From Candidatus Eisenbacteria bacterium (GTDB taxonomy: Bacteria > Eisenbacteria > RBG-16-71-46 > JACRLI01): 64,000 nucleotides of DNA. Where the stretch lies: the NCBI GenBank assembly GCA_016235265.1, contig JACRLI010000030.1, forward strand, positions 28,797 to 92,796, read 5' to 3'. Below, one piece after another: positions 50,735-59,642 of this stretch. Numbering within the stretch: the first letter of the stretch is position 1; every line of letters begins with the position of its first letter. The notes beneath the pieces were generated by a model. That model did no database searches. It was not told where the DNA came from and was given only the letters and a program-made list of their open reading frames with translations. A program made the position numbers and the translations under genes.

Positions 50735-51936
50735 CGCTTCCCCCGCAGCGCGTCCACCGCCGGCATGCCCGCCGCGCGGCGCGCCGGCGAGAGGCCGAAC
50801 AGGCCGCCGGCGGTGAGCGCGAGCGTGACCACCGCCGCCGTCCACGCGAGGCTCGGCTCCACGGTGAACCCCGGGAACACGCCCGAGGCCAGCCGCATCA
50901 GCACCAGGCCCAACGTCAGGCCCGCGGCCGCGCCGAGCGCGGAGAGGAGCAACGCCTCGGCCAGGAACAGCGCCAGGATCTGGCGCCGGCCCGCGCCCAT
51001 GGCCTTGAGCAGTCCCACCTCGGCGGTGCGCTCCGAGACCGACACCAGCATCACGTTCATGATCCCGATGCCCGCCACCGCCAGCGAGATGGCCGCGATC
51101 CCCGCGAGTGCCAGCGTGAGCGCGTCGATGATCGAGCGGAAGCTCTTCAGCATGGCGTCCTGGGTGACCAGGGTGAAGTCCTCGTCGCGGTGGCGGTCGG
51201 CGAGCACCGCGCGGATCTGCTTCTGGGCGCCGGCCACGTCCTGGGCGGAGGCCGCCTGGGTCATGATGCGGAACAGGCCCGACTGGTTGAACAGCCGCAT
51301 CGCCTGCCCCACCGGAACCAGCACCAGCTCGTCGAAATCGAAGCCCAGCGATTGCCCCTTGGGTTCGAGCACGCCGATGACCCGGAACCGCGCGCGCGCC
51401 AGGCGCACCGACCGGCCCAGGGGATTGTCGCTGCCGAAGATCTCCCGGCGGACCTTGGAGCCCAGCACCACCACCGGCTCGCCGCGGCGCGGATCCCCCG
51501 GCGGCAGCAGCTGCCCGGCCGAGGCGTGCAGGTCCCGCATGCGCGCGTACGCGGCGGTGGAGCCGGCCACCAGCACGTCCCGGTGGAGGCCGCCGAACTC
51601 CACGGAGGCGGTGCCCACCGTCACCGGCGCCACGTCCACCACCGCCGGACAGCGGCGCAGCAGCGCTTCGCAATCCTCCAGCGTCAGGTCGCGCGTGCCC
51701 CCGCTGATCCCCGAGCCCACACCGAAGGTCTCGGTGCGCCCCGGCAGCACGATCACGAGGTTGGTCCCCATGCCCGCGAACTGGCCCGTGACATAGCGCT
51801 TCGCCCCCTCGCCGAGCGCGGTCAACAGCAGCACCGCGGTGACGCCGATGGCCACCGCCATCACCGTGAGGGCGGTGCGCAGCCGGTGCAGGCGCAGCGA
51901 TTCCTGCGCCAGGTCCAGCAGGTCGGCGCCCCTCAC
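50731..51936 (-). CDS. MacB-like ABC transporter permease, first of two
   Basis: A 401-residue permease with the same layout: helix 1 (~18-42), a MacB_PCD periplasmic domain (~45-270), then three helices and the end ARRAAGMPAVDALRGK. GIGIMNVMLVSVSERTAEVGLLKAMGA is the family hallmark at the coupling loop (given here only as its position, ~290-320). GTG 51936 overlaps the ATPase stop (GTGA, 51933-51936). Confidence 0.9.
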   Translation of the reverse strand: MRGADLLDLAQESLRLHRLRTALTVMAVAIGVTAVLLLTALGEGAKRYVTGQFAGMGTNLVIVLPGRTETFGVGSGISGGTRDLTLEDCEALLRRCPAVVDVAPVTVGTASVEFGGLHRDVLVAGSTAAYARMRDLHASAGQLLPPGDPRRGEPVVVLGSKVRREIFGSDNPLGRSVRLARARFRVIGVLEPKGQSLGFDFDELVLVPVGQAMRLFNQSGLFRIMTQAASAQDVAGAQKQIRAVLADRHRDEDFTLVTQDAMLKSFRSIIDALTLALAGIAAISLAVAGIGIMNVMLVSVSERTAEVGLLKAMGAGRRQILALFLAEALLLSALGAAAGLTLGLVLMRLASGVFPGFTVEPSLAWTAAVVTLALTAGGLFGLSPARRAAGMPAVDALRGKR

Positions 51937-52619
51937 GGCGGGTCCCCGTCCACGAACCTGCCGTCGCGCATGCGCAGCAGGCGGCCCGCGTGCGAGGCCA
52001 CGCCGGGATCGTGCGTGACCAGCACCACCGTGAGCCCGCCGAGGTGCAGGCGCTCGATGAGCGCGACGATTTCCGCGCCGGTGTGGGAGTCGAGGTTGCC
52101 GGTGGGCTCGTCGGCCAGCAGCAGGCGCGGGCGCATCACCATGGCTCGCGCGATGGCCACGCGCTGCCGCTCGCCGCCGGAGAGCTGGTCGGGCCGGTGG
52201 TGGGCGCGGGGTGCCAGGCCCACCGAATCGAGCGCCTCGCGCACCAGCTCGCGCCGCGCCGCGGGGTCCTCGCCGGCCAGGATCAGCGGCAGCTCGACGT
52301 TGCGCGCCGCCGTCATGCGCGGCACCAGGTGGTAGGACTGGAAGATGAAGCCGATGGTGTGCCGGCGCACGCGGGCCTGCTCGTCCTCGGACAGCCCGTG
52401 CACCGGGCTGCCCTCCAGGAGGTAGGTGCCCGCGGTGGGCGCATCGAGGAGGCCGAGGATGTTGAGCAGCGTGGACTTGCCCGAGCCGGAGGAGCCCATG
52501 AGGGCCACGAACTCGCCTCGCTCCACGCGCAGCGACACGCCGTCGAGCGCGCGGACCTCGGTCTCGCCCAGCCGGTAGAACCGCGAGACCCGCTCCAGTC
52601 GCAGGAGCTCCTCGCTCAC
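51933..52619 (-). CDS. MacB/LolD-like ABC transporter ATPase
   Basis: A 228-residue ATPase with Walker A GSSGSGKST (~40-48), the Q-loop in FIFQSYHLVP, the ABC signature LSGGERQRVAIARA (~140-153), Walker B RLLLADEPTGNLD and the H-loop LVTHD. The sequence DEPTGNLDS is typical of the LolD/MacB/FtsE group. It powers the two permeases encoded downstream. GTG 52619 overlaps the adaptor stop (GTGA, 52616-52619). All four genes are linked by 4-bp overlaps. Confidence 0.93.
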   Translation of the reverse strand: MSEELLRLERVSRFYRLGETEVRALDGVSLRVERGEFVALMGSSGSGKSTLLNILGLLDAPTAGTYLLEGSPVHGLSEDEQARVRRHTIGFIFQSYHLVPRMTAARNVELPLILAGEDPAARRELVREALDSVGLAPRAHHRPDQLSGGERQRVAIARAMVMRPRLLLADEPTGNLDSHTGAEIVALIERLHLGGLTVVLVTHDPGVASHAGRLLRMRDGRFVDGDPP

Positions 52620-53743
52620 TTCCCGGCCGCTCCCACCTTGACCGCCGAGCCGGCGTGCAGGCCCTGCCGGTCGAGCGTGGTGATCACCCGCTCGCCCTCC
52701 TTGAGGCCGGTGCGCACCTGGGTCCACTCCCAGTTCTTCAGCCCGGCGGTCACGTTGCGCGCCGCCGCGCGGCCGCCGTCCAGCACCAGCACCCGCCGGC
52801 CCTCCATGACCGCCGAGCTGGGCACCCGCAGCGCGCGCTCGGTCCGCCCCAGGATCACCTCCAGGTCGGCGCTCATGCCGGGCTTGGGCGCGGGCTTTCC
52901 CGGGGCGGACGGCAGCTCCACCTCGACCTCCATGGTGCGGTTCTGCTCCTTGAGGTACTCCACCATCGGGGCCACGCGCACCAGCCGTCCCTGCCAGGTG
53001 ACTCCGGGGAAGGCGTCCACGGTGACGCGCGCCGGCTGGCCGGTCTTGAGCCGCGCGGCGTCGCGCTCGTCAATGGGCGCGCTCACGTAGAGGCGGTCGG
53101 GGTCGAGCACCTCCATCACCGGCTGGCCCGGCACCACCGGCTCGCCCACCTCCACCAGGCGCCGCGTGACCACGCCGCCGAAGGGGGTGCGCACTTCCAT
53201 GTGATCCAGCTCGTCCTTCGCCAGCCGTACCGCGGCCGCGGCACTCGCCACCCGCGCGTCGGCGGCGCGAGTCTCGGCGTCGGCACGCCCGTGATCGGCC
53301 ATCGCCCGGTCCAGCTGTTCCTGCGACGCAAGGTCGCCGGCCTTGAGGGTGCGGACGCGATCGTAGGTCTGGCGGGCCAGCGTGGCGGCGGCGCGCGCCA
53401 CCTCCCGCGCGGCGCCGGTGGCCTCCTCGTCGCGCTGCGCGGCGGCGAGGCGCGTGCGCGCGGTGGAGCCGTCGAGCAGGACCAACGCGTCCCCGGCCTT
53501 CACCCGGGCCCCTTCGCGAAAGGGGATGGCGGCCACGCGCCCGGCGCGCTCCGCCCCCAGGCGGGCCTGCGCGCGCGATTTCACCGTGCCCGCCTCGCTG
53601 TTGGCGACCAGGTCCTCCACCGGCCCGTACCCGGCCGGGGCCACCTCCACCGCGATCGGGCTCGTGCGGAAGAGCAGCCGCGCGGCGAGCAGCCCCACGA
53701 CCACCAGCACCAACGCGACCCACAGGCTCCGACGAAGCGTCAT
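52616..53743 (-). CDS. MacA/HlyD-type periplasmic adaptor protein
   Basis: A 375-residue adaptor. An N-terminal membrane anchor (~7-27) leads to a lipoyl/biotinyl half (AIPFREGARVKAGDALVLLD, ~70-90), a coiled-coil hairpin (~95-175, Ala/Arg/Glu-rich) and the second lipoyl half (VRTPFGGVVTRRLVEVGEPV). A beta-barrel (~215-300) and a membrane-proximal domain complete it. It bridges the inner-membrane MacB-like transporter to an outer-membrane channel; no TolC-like gene is in view. It is the first gene of the operon. ATG 53743 follows AAGGGAGGTGG. Confidence 0.92.
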   Translation of the reverse strand: MTLRRSLWVALVLVVVGLLAARLLFRTSPIAVEVAPAGYGPVEDLVANSEAGTVKSRAQARLGAERAGRVAAIPFREGARVKAGDALVLLDGSTARTRLAAAQRDEEATGAAREVARAAATLARQTYDRVRTLKAGDLASQEQLDRAMADHGRADAETRAADARVASAAAAVRLAKDELDHMEVRTPFGGVVTRRLVEVGEPVVPGQPVMEVLDPDRLYVSAPIDERDAARLKTGQPARVTVDAFPGVTWQGRLVRVAPMVEYLKEQNRTMEVEVELPSAPGKPAPKPGMSADLEVILGRTERALRVPSSAVMEGRRVLVLDGGRAAARNVTAGLKNWEWTQVRTGLKEGERVITTLDRQGLHAGSAVKVGAAGK

Positions 53744-53955
53744 GCACCCACCTCCCTTGGCGATCGTCGCGAGTTTAGCGCATCGGCCAGGCCGCGTCTT
53801 GGGCCGGCGGACCGCGAGCGGTGCCGGCAGGCCGCGCCGGGACCGCCGGCCGCTTCCTGGCCCGGCGGGCCCCGCCCGCCGCGGCACGCTTGACCGCGGG
53901 CCGGACCGGAGTAGGCTGGACCGGAACCCACCACAACTTCCAAGGAGGTCGCCCC

Positions 53956-54411
53956 ATGGCCGCGAAGCGCCTTCTCCCGGCAGCCCTGCTGCTCCTGGCG
54001 GTGTTCGTGCTCTCGTGCGGGAGCAGCGAGATCACCGCCCCACCCAAGGATGAGATCACCGGCACCTGGAACGCCACCAAGGTCGAGTACGCGGCCACGG
54101 GCTCGTCCGCGCGCGTGGACCTGGTGTCCGCCGGCGGCACCGCCACGCTGGCGCTGCGCGCGGACAGCACCTTCCAGTACTCCGTGACGCCCGCGGGCGG
54201 CGCGCCCGCCGTCATCAACGGCCGGTGGCTGGTCGGCACCGACATCCTGACCCTCACTCCGTCCGGATCGCCGTGGTCATGGGCGTGGTCGGTGACGCTC
54301 GCGGCGGACACACTCCGGCTCACCGGCGCGAACGCCGAATACGACTTCGATTCGGACACCGTGATGGAGGCGGCGAAGTGGAACCTGGCATTCGTGCGGA
54401 CGACGCGCTGA
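53956..54411 (+). CDS. Small lipoprotein with lipocalin-like beta domain
   Basis: A 151-residue lipoprotein. The signal peptide ends in the lipobox FVLSCG (Cys 21). A beta-rich domain follows, with ITGTWNATKVEY at the start and repeated short strands with L-x-L-x-x-D-S-T-F turns, the pattern of DUF5640/lipocalin-like small lipoproteins. Function is unknown. ATG 53956 follows AAGGAGG. It lies 215 bp before the OPT transporter. Confidence 0.75.
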   Translation: MAAKRLLPAALLLLAVFVLSCGSSEITAPPKDEITGTWNATKVEYAATGSSARVDLVSAGGTATLALRADSTFQYSVTPAGGAPAVINGRWLVGTDILTLTPSGSPWSWAWSVTLAADTLRLTGANAEYDFDSDTVMEAAKWNLAFVRTTR

Positions 54412-54626
54412 CGCCCTGAAGGCCGGGAAGCCGCGGCGTGCGCGGTGCCACGCCCGGCGTTCGGCAAGACGGCGACCCGCACGCGGAACCCCGCCGGCCG
54501 GCGCCCGGCAGCCTGCATCTCGCGGGTGGAGTCGGTCCTCGCCACCTGCTAGAATGCGGCATTCGCCGTGGAGCCGGCCCCCCGGCGCTCGCGAGCACCC
54601 TTCACCACTGACGACACGAGGACCGC

Positions 54627-56495
54627 ATGGCCAGGCCGATCAGTGTCCGTCCCCTCGAAGATCCCGCCGCCGATCCCGAACGCAACTGGCTAGCCAACAC
54701 CTACCGCCCCGGAGTGCCGCAGCTGACGGTGCGGGCCGTGCTCACCGGCATGGCCATCGGCGCGGTGATGTGCTTCTCCAACCTGTACGTGTTCTTCAAG
54801 ACCGGCTGGTCCATGGGCGTGACCATCACCGCGGCCATCCTGGCGTATGCGTTCTGGGAGATGATGGCCGCCGTCCGCCTCTCGCGAAGGCCGCTCACGG
54901 CGCTGGAGAACAACGCGCTCACCACCGTGGCCTCCGGCGCCGGGTTCATGACCGGCGGCGGCAATATGGCCGCCTTTGGCGCGCTGCTCATGGTCACCAC
55001 GGTGCGCCCGCCCGCGGTGCCGATGATCGCGTGGTTCGGCGCGATCGCCGCACTGGGCGTGTTCACCGCGATTCCCATCAAGCGCCAGCTCATCAACCAG
55101 GAAGGCCTGGCCTTCCCCACCGGCACGGCCACCGCGGAGACGCTGCGCGCGCTCCACGGCCACGGCGACGAGGCCACGTCCGACGACGCGGGCAAGAAGC
55201 AGGCCCGCGCGCTGGGCCTGGCCTCGCTGTTCGCCGCGGGCGTGGCGTGGTTCCGCGAGGCCAAGGCGGCGTGGCTGCCCTACCCCCACCTGCCCGCGAC
55301 CTTCCCATTCCCGTTCCAGATCGCGGGAAGGCCGGCGGCCGACTGGACCCTGGCGCTCAAGACCGAGGTGGTGATGCTGGGGGCGGGCGCGCTGATGAGC
55401 TTCCGCACCGGGTGGTCGCTGCTGCTGGGCGGGGTCCTGACCTACGGATTCCTGGCCCCTTCGCTCCATGCCCGCGGCATGATCCCCGAAGTGTCGTACA
55501 AGGCCATCGTCGGCTGGACGGTCTGGCCGGGCGCGGCCATCCTGGTGGCCGCGGGGCTCACCTCGTTCGCCATGGACTGGAAGAGCGTGGCCCGCTCGTT
55601 CTCGGGCCTCACGGGAATGTTCTCGAAGAAGAAGGCGGGCGCGGTCGCGGATCCGATGGACGCGGTGGACTGCCCCGGGTGGTGGTTCCCCGCGGGCTTC
55701 GTGGTGCTGGGGCCGATCGTGGTGGTGCTGATGACGTTCCTGTTCCAGATCCCGTGGTGGGCGGGCCTGGTGGCCGTGCCGCTGGCGGTGGTGATGGGCT
55801 TCGTCGCCTCGCGCGTGACCGGCGAGACCGACGTAACCCCCACCAAGGCGCTGGGACCCGTCACGCAACTGGTGTACGGCGTGATCACTCCCGGCAACCT
55901 CTCCGGCAACATCATGAGCGCCAACGTGACCGGCGGGATCGGTCTGCACGCGGCCGATCTGCTCACCACGCTCAAGACCGGCTGGCTGCTGGGCGGCAAT
56001 CCGCGGGTGCAGTTCTACGCCCAGCTCTTCGGGGTGGTGGCCGGCGCGGCCGTGGTTGTGCCCGCGTTCAACCTCCTCTTCCCCGACCCCTCGGTGCTGG
56101 GCAGCGACGCCTGGCCGGCCCCCTCGTGCCTGGTGTGGGCGGGGGTGTCCAAGGCCTTCGCCGGCGGCGTGGGCGGCATGGACGCCATGGCCAAGATGGG
56201 CATCGTGGTGGGATTGCTGCTGGGGGCCGGGCTGGCGGTGATGGAGAAGACCACGCCGAAGCGCCTCCGCCACCTGGTGCCCTCGCCCTCGGGCCTCGGG
56301 ATCGCCATGGTGATCCCGGGCAGCAACGCCGTCTCGATGTTCCTCGGCGCGCTCATCGCCCGCGTGATGCAGGCGGGCAACCCGGCGATGGCGCAGCGCT
56401 ACGTGGTGCCCGTCAGCTCGGGCCTCATCGCCGGCGAGAGCCTGATGGGCGTGTTCATCGCCATGATGATCGTGTTCGGGGTGTTCACCAAGTGA
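54627..56495 (+). CDS. OPT-family oligopeptide (or metal-chelate) transporter
   Basis: A 622-residue membrane protein with about 14-16 helices and no signal peptide. It shows OPT-family features: RPGVPQLTVRAVLTGMAIG at the first helix, TALENNALTTVASGAGFM, LINQEGLAFPTGTATAETL, and the C-terminal VIPGSNAVSMFLGALI. The family takes up peptides or metal-peptide complexes by proton symport. ATG 54627 follows ACGAGGACCGC, a weak site. It is followed by a second peptide transporter and two peptidases, suggesting peptide use. Confidence 0.9.
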   Translation: MARPISVRPLEDPAADPERNWLANTYRPGVPQLTVRAVLTGMAIGAVMCFSNLYVFFKTGWSMGVTITAAILAYAFWEMMAAVRLSRRPLTALENNALTTVASGAGFMTGGGNMAAFGALLMVTTVRPPAVPMIAWFGAIAALGVFTAIPIKRQLINQEGLAFPTGTATAETLRALHGHGDEATSDDAGKKQARALGLASLFAAGVAWFREAKAAWLPYPHLPATFPFPFQIAGRPAADWTLALKTEVVMLGAGALMSFRTGWSLLLGGVLTYGFLAPSLHARGMIPEVSYKAIVGWTVWPGAAILVAAGLTSFAMDWKSVARSFSGLTGMFSKKKAGAVADPMDAVDCPGWWFPAGFVVLGPIVVVLMTFLFQIPWWAGLVAVPLAVVMGFVASRVTGETDVTPTKALGPVTQLVYGVITPGNLSGNIMSANVTGGIGLHAADLLTTLKTGWLLGGNPRVQFYAQLFGVVAGAAVVVPAFNLLFPDPSVLGSDAWPAPSCLVWAGVSKAFAGGVGGMDAMAKMGIVVGLLLGAGLAVMEKTTPKRLRHLVPSPSGLGIAMVIPGSNAVSMFLGALIARVMQAGNPAMAQRYVVPVSSGLIAGESLMGVFIAMMIVFGVFTK

Positions 56496-56500
56496 CGCAG

Positions 56501-56606
56501 GGCGGGCATTCATGCCCGCCAAAGACGTGTTCGATGGGACGCAGGCAGGCATCCATGCCTGCCAGGGACGAGTTCGATCGGGGATCGGCGGGCTTGCGCG
56601 CCTGCC
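56501..56606. repeat. GGCAGGC palindromic repeat, three tandem units
   Basis: Three hairpins fill the gap between the two transporter genes: 56501-56520 (GGCGGGCATTCATGCCCGCC), 56544-56563 (GGCAGGCATCCATGCCTGCC) and a looser one at 56587-56606. The first two are followed by similar linkers containing GACG-n-GTTCGAT. The unit also occurs at 45575. Confidence 0.8.
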
Positions 56607-56619
56607 CTACGAGGTGCCC

Positions 56620-58002
56620 ATGGCAGTGACGCAGACGCGGCCCGGAACCGAGACCGTGACCCAGACCAGCTGGAGTTTCCCGCGCGCGTTCTGGACCGCG
56701 AACGGGGTGGAGCTGTGCGAGCGCGCAGCCTACTACGGCACCTTCATCGCGCTGCGCACCTACCTGCTGCGCGTGGTCGGCCTGGACGACGTCCAGGCGG
56801 GCTTCGTCGCGGGTCTCTTCGGGGCCCTCATCTACCTCTTCCCGTTCTTCACCGGCGCGGCCGCGGACCGGCTGGGCTTCCGCAATTCGCTGCTGCTGGC
56901 CTTCGCGTTGCTGGCGGTGGGCTATGGCAGCCTGGGGGTGTTCCACGACCTGGGCCCGGTGCTGGCGGGGCTGTTCTGCGTGGTGGTGGGCGGGTCCATC
57001 GTGAAGCCGGTGATCACCGGCACGGCAGCGAAGTCCTCCAGCGAGGTCAACCGCGCGCGCGCTTTCAGCATCTTCTACATGATGGTCAACATCGGCTCCT
57101 TCACCGGCAAGACCATCGTGGCGCCGATTCGCATCCAGCTGGGCGTCCACAATGTCCCGTACTTCTCCGCCGCGGCCGCCGTGGTGGCCCTGATGATCGT
57201 GGCGCTGCTGTACTGGCCCAAGGAGGACGGCGAGGCCCGCCCGCGGAGCGTCGCCGAGACGCTCAAGGGCATGCGCACCGCGATGAGCAACCTTCGCTTC
57301 ACCTCGCTGATCCTCATCACCGCCGGATTCTGGGCCATCCAGGGGCAGCTGTACGCGTCCATGCCCGACTATGTGATGCGCATGGCGGGCGAGACGTACA
57401 AACCCGAGTGGTATGCCAACGTGAACCCGCTGGTGGTGGTGCTGTGCGTGGTGCTGGTGACGCACCTGGTGCGCAAGTGGGCGCCGGAGCTCTCGATCTC
57501 TTTCGCCATGCTGCTGATCCCGCTGTCTTCGCTCAGCATGGCGGCCTCGCACCTGTTCCACGGCAACCTGGACATCCTGGGCATGTCGGTGCACCCCATC
57601 ACCGCGATGATGGTGCTGGGCATCGCCATCCAGGGCTTCGCCGAGTGCTTCCTGAGTCCCAAGTACCTCGAGTTCGCCTCCAGGCAGGCCCCCCGCGGCC
57701 AGGAGGGGCTGTACCTGGGCTACGCCCACATGAACACCTTCTTCGCGTGGCTGTTCGGGTTCATTTTCGCCGGCTACATGCTCAAGGCCTACTGTCCCGA
57801 CCCGAAGAGCCTTCCGGCGGCGGTGCAGCAACAGCACGCGCTGGCGCTGGCCGGGCAGGCGCCCATGCCCGACGCCTACGCGCACGCGCACTACCTGTGG
57901 TACGCCTTCGCCATCGTGGGCGCGATCTCCTTCGCGGCGATGATGGTGTTCATCGTGGTGACCCGCAGCATCGACGGCCGCAAGGCAGGCAGGGCGGCCT
58001 GA
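56620..58002 (+). CDS. POT/PTR2-family proton-dependent peptide transporter
   Basis: A 460-residue membrane protein with 12 or so helices of the MFS-type POT family. The E-x-x-E-R motif that couples protons is ELCERAAYYG on helix 1 (~28-37); the PTR2 signature FYMMVNIGS is at ~147-155. The family imports di- and tripeptides. ATG 56620 is used; GAGGTG lies six bases upstream. It follows the repeat block after the OPT gene, and its stop is followed by the GTG of the M28 peptidase gene one base later. Confidence 0.9.
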   Translation: MAVTQTRPGTETVTQTSWSFPRAFWTANGVELCERAAYYGTFIALRTYLLRVVGLDDVQAGFVAGLFGALIYLFPFFTGAAADRLGFRNSLLLAFALLAVGYGSLGVFHDLGPVLAGLFCVVVGGSIVKPVITGTAAKSSSEVNRARAFSIFYMMVNIGSFTGKTIVAPIRIQLGVHNVPYFSAAAAVVALMIVALLYWPKEDGEARPRSVAETLKGMRTAMSNLRFTSLILITAGFWAIQGQLYASMPDYVMRMAGETYKPEWYANVNPLVVVLCVVLVTHLVRKWAPELSISFAMLLIPLSSLSMAASHLFHGNLDILGMSVHPITAMMVLGIAIQGFAECFLSPKYLEFASRQAPRGQEGLYLGYAHMNTFFAWLFGFIFAGYMLKAYCPDPKSLPAAVQQQHALALAGQAPMPDAYAHAHYLWYAFAIVGAISFAAMMVFIVVTRSIDGRKAGRAA

Positions 58003-58003
58003 G

Positions 58004-59563
58004 GTGATCCGCACGCCACGCCTGGCGCTGGCGGGCCTGGTGTTCGCCGTTTCGGTGGCCGGCGCGGCGGACCTGCCGCGCACACCGACGGGGACGGTCC
58101 CCTCCCCCGCGCCGCGCGACACCACGTGGTGGGCGCCGGGCGCGCTGCCCGGGACTCCCCGGGGCGGCGTCCCGGGGGCCGGTCGGATCCGCGGCGGGGC
58201 GCTGATGCGCACCGTGACCCGGCTGGCGCGCCCGGAGCTCAAGGGCCGCCTGGCCGGCAGTCCCGGCTACATGCGGGCCGCCCGGGAGATGGCGGAGGCA
58301 CTGCGCGCCGCGGGTCTCAAGCCCGCCGGCGACGACGGCTACTTCCAGAAGCTGAACGTGGAGTACAACGAGGTGCTGGACGCGGGCCTGGAGCTCGTCC
58401 CCCGCGACGGCCCGGGCCGCGCCTTGAAGCTGGGGCCCGACTTTGCCTGCCGCGGCCTCACCGGCTCGGGCGACCTCACCGCGCCGGTGGTCTTCGCGGG
58501 CTACGGGGTCTCCCGCCCGGAGCAGGGCTACGACGACTACGCCGGCCTCGACGCGAAGGGCAAGGTGGTGCTGGCGTTCAAGGAGGCCCCGCCCTTCCGC
58601 GTGGACAGCGCCGGGTGGGGCGGCAGCACCCTGCCGCGCCCCAAGGCGCGCGCCGCCGCGCGGCACGGGGCACGGGCGCTGCTGATCGTGCCCGTCCCGG
58701 GACAGGAGCACCCGCAGAAGCCCATCGCCAGCATGCTGGAGGGCGACGGCCCACAGGACGAGAACTTCCCGGTCATGCAGGTGGACGAGTCCGTGGCGCG
58801 CGAGCTGCTCCGGGCGGCAGGACTGGATCCCGCGGACCTGAAGGCGCGCATTGACTCCACGAAGTCCCCGGATTCCCACACGCTGCCCGTCTCGGTCCAC
58901 GTGCGCGTGAAGGCGCGCTACCACGCCTCCCAGGCCTCGGTGAACGTGGTGGCGTTGCTTCCGGGAGCCGACCCGAAGTTGCGGCAGGAGTACGTGGTGG
59001 TGGGCGCGCACCTGGACCACGTGGGGAGCCAGGGGGACTCGCTGTACTTCCCGGGCGCCAATGACAACGCCTCGGGGTCTGCGGCGGTGCTGGAGCTGGC
59101 GCGCGCGTTCGCGGGGACGGAACCGTGCGCGCGCTCGATCATCTTCGCGCTGTTCTCATCCGAGGAGGCCGGGCTGTACGGTGCGAGGCGTTTCGTGGAG
59201 CGCCCCCCGGTGCCGGCCGAGCGCATCGTCGCCTACGTCAACATGGACTGCGTGGGGCACGGGGATTCCATCCAGGTGGGCGGCGGCAAGTCCTACCCGC
59301 GGCTGTGGTCCGTCGCGCGCGACCTGGACTCCGCGTCGGGCCGGCGCATGGTGGAAGCCACCTGGGCCGGCGGTGGCGCGGATGCGGCCCCGTTCGAAGA
59401 GGCCCATATCCCCAACCTGTATTTCGCCTCCAAGTTCAGCTACACGCACCTGCACCTGCCCACCGACACGCCGTCCACGCTCAACCGGCCGCTGTTCGAG
59501 GCGCTGGCGCGGCTGGCGTACGGCACGGTGTGGACGCTGGCCGGAGGAGGCGCGGCGCGGTAG
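58004..59563 (+). CDS. Secreted M28-family zinc aminopeptidase
   Basis: A 519-residue exported peptidase with a signal peptide (ends AGAAD). The M28 catalytic fold contains all zinc ligands: GAHLDHVG, GANDNASGSAA, SSEEAGLYGA, VNMDCVGHG and the late His in THLHLPTDTP. A protease-associated (PA) domain is inserted at ~125-260 (VFAGYGVSRPEQGYDDYAG). It removes N-terminal residues from peptides outside the membrane. GTG 58004 starts one base after the POT stop, so both are probably one operon. The pairing with two peptide transporters points to peptide feeding. Confidence 0.92.
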   Translation: MIRTPRLALAGLVFAVSVAGAADLPRTPTGTVPSPAPRDTTWWAPGALPGTPRGGVPGAGRIRGGALMRTVTRLARPELKGRLAGSPGYMRAAREMAEALRAAGLKPAGDDGYFQKLNVEYNEVLDAGLELVPRDGPGRALKLGPDFACRGLTGSGDLTAPVVFAGYGVSRPEQGYDDYAGLDAKGKVVLAFKEAPPFRVDSAGWGGSTLPRPKARAAARHGARALLIVPVPGQEHPQKPIASMLEGDGPQDENFPVMQVDESVARELLRAAGLDPADLKARIDSTKSPDSHTLPVSVHVRVKARYHASQASVNVVALLPGADPKLRQEYVVVGAHLDHVGSQGDSLYFPGANDNASGSAAVLELARAFAGTEPCARSIIFALFSSEEAGLYGARRFVERPPVPAERIVAYVNMDCVGHGDSIQVGGGKSYPRLWSVARDLDSASGRRMVEATWAGGGADAAPFEEAHIPNLYFASKFSYTHLHLPTDTPSTLNRPLFEALARLAYGTVWTLAGGGAAR

Positions 59564-59599
59564 GCACCGGCCGGCCCGCGCGGAGGTCAGGGGCGAATG

Positions 59600-59628
59600 G
59601 GGCCGGGCCCGCGATGCGCGCCCGGCTC
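59600..59628. terminator. Hairpin between convergent peptidase genes
   Basis: GGGCCGGGC (59600-59608) pairs with GCCCGGCTC (59620-59628) over 9 bp with one G-U, loop 11 bases. It lies between the M28 (ends 59563) and M2 (ends 59643) genes. No clear U-tract. Confidence 0.45.
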
Positions 59629-59642
59629 CCGTCTTCCGGCCC

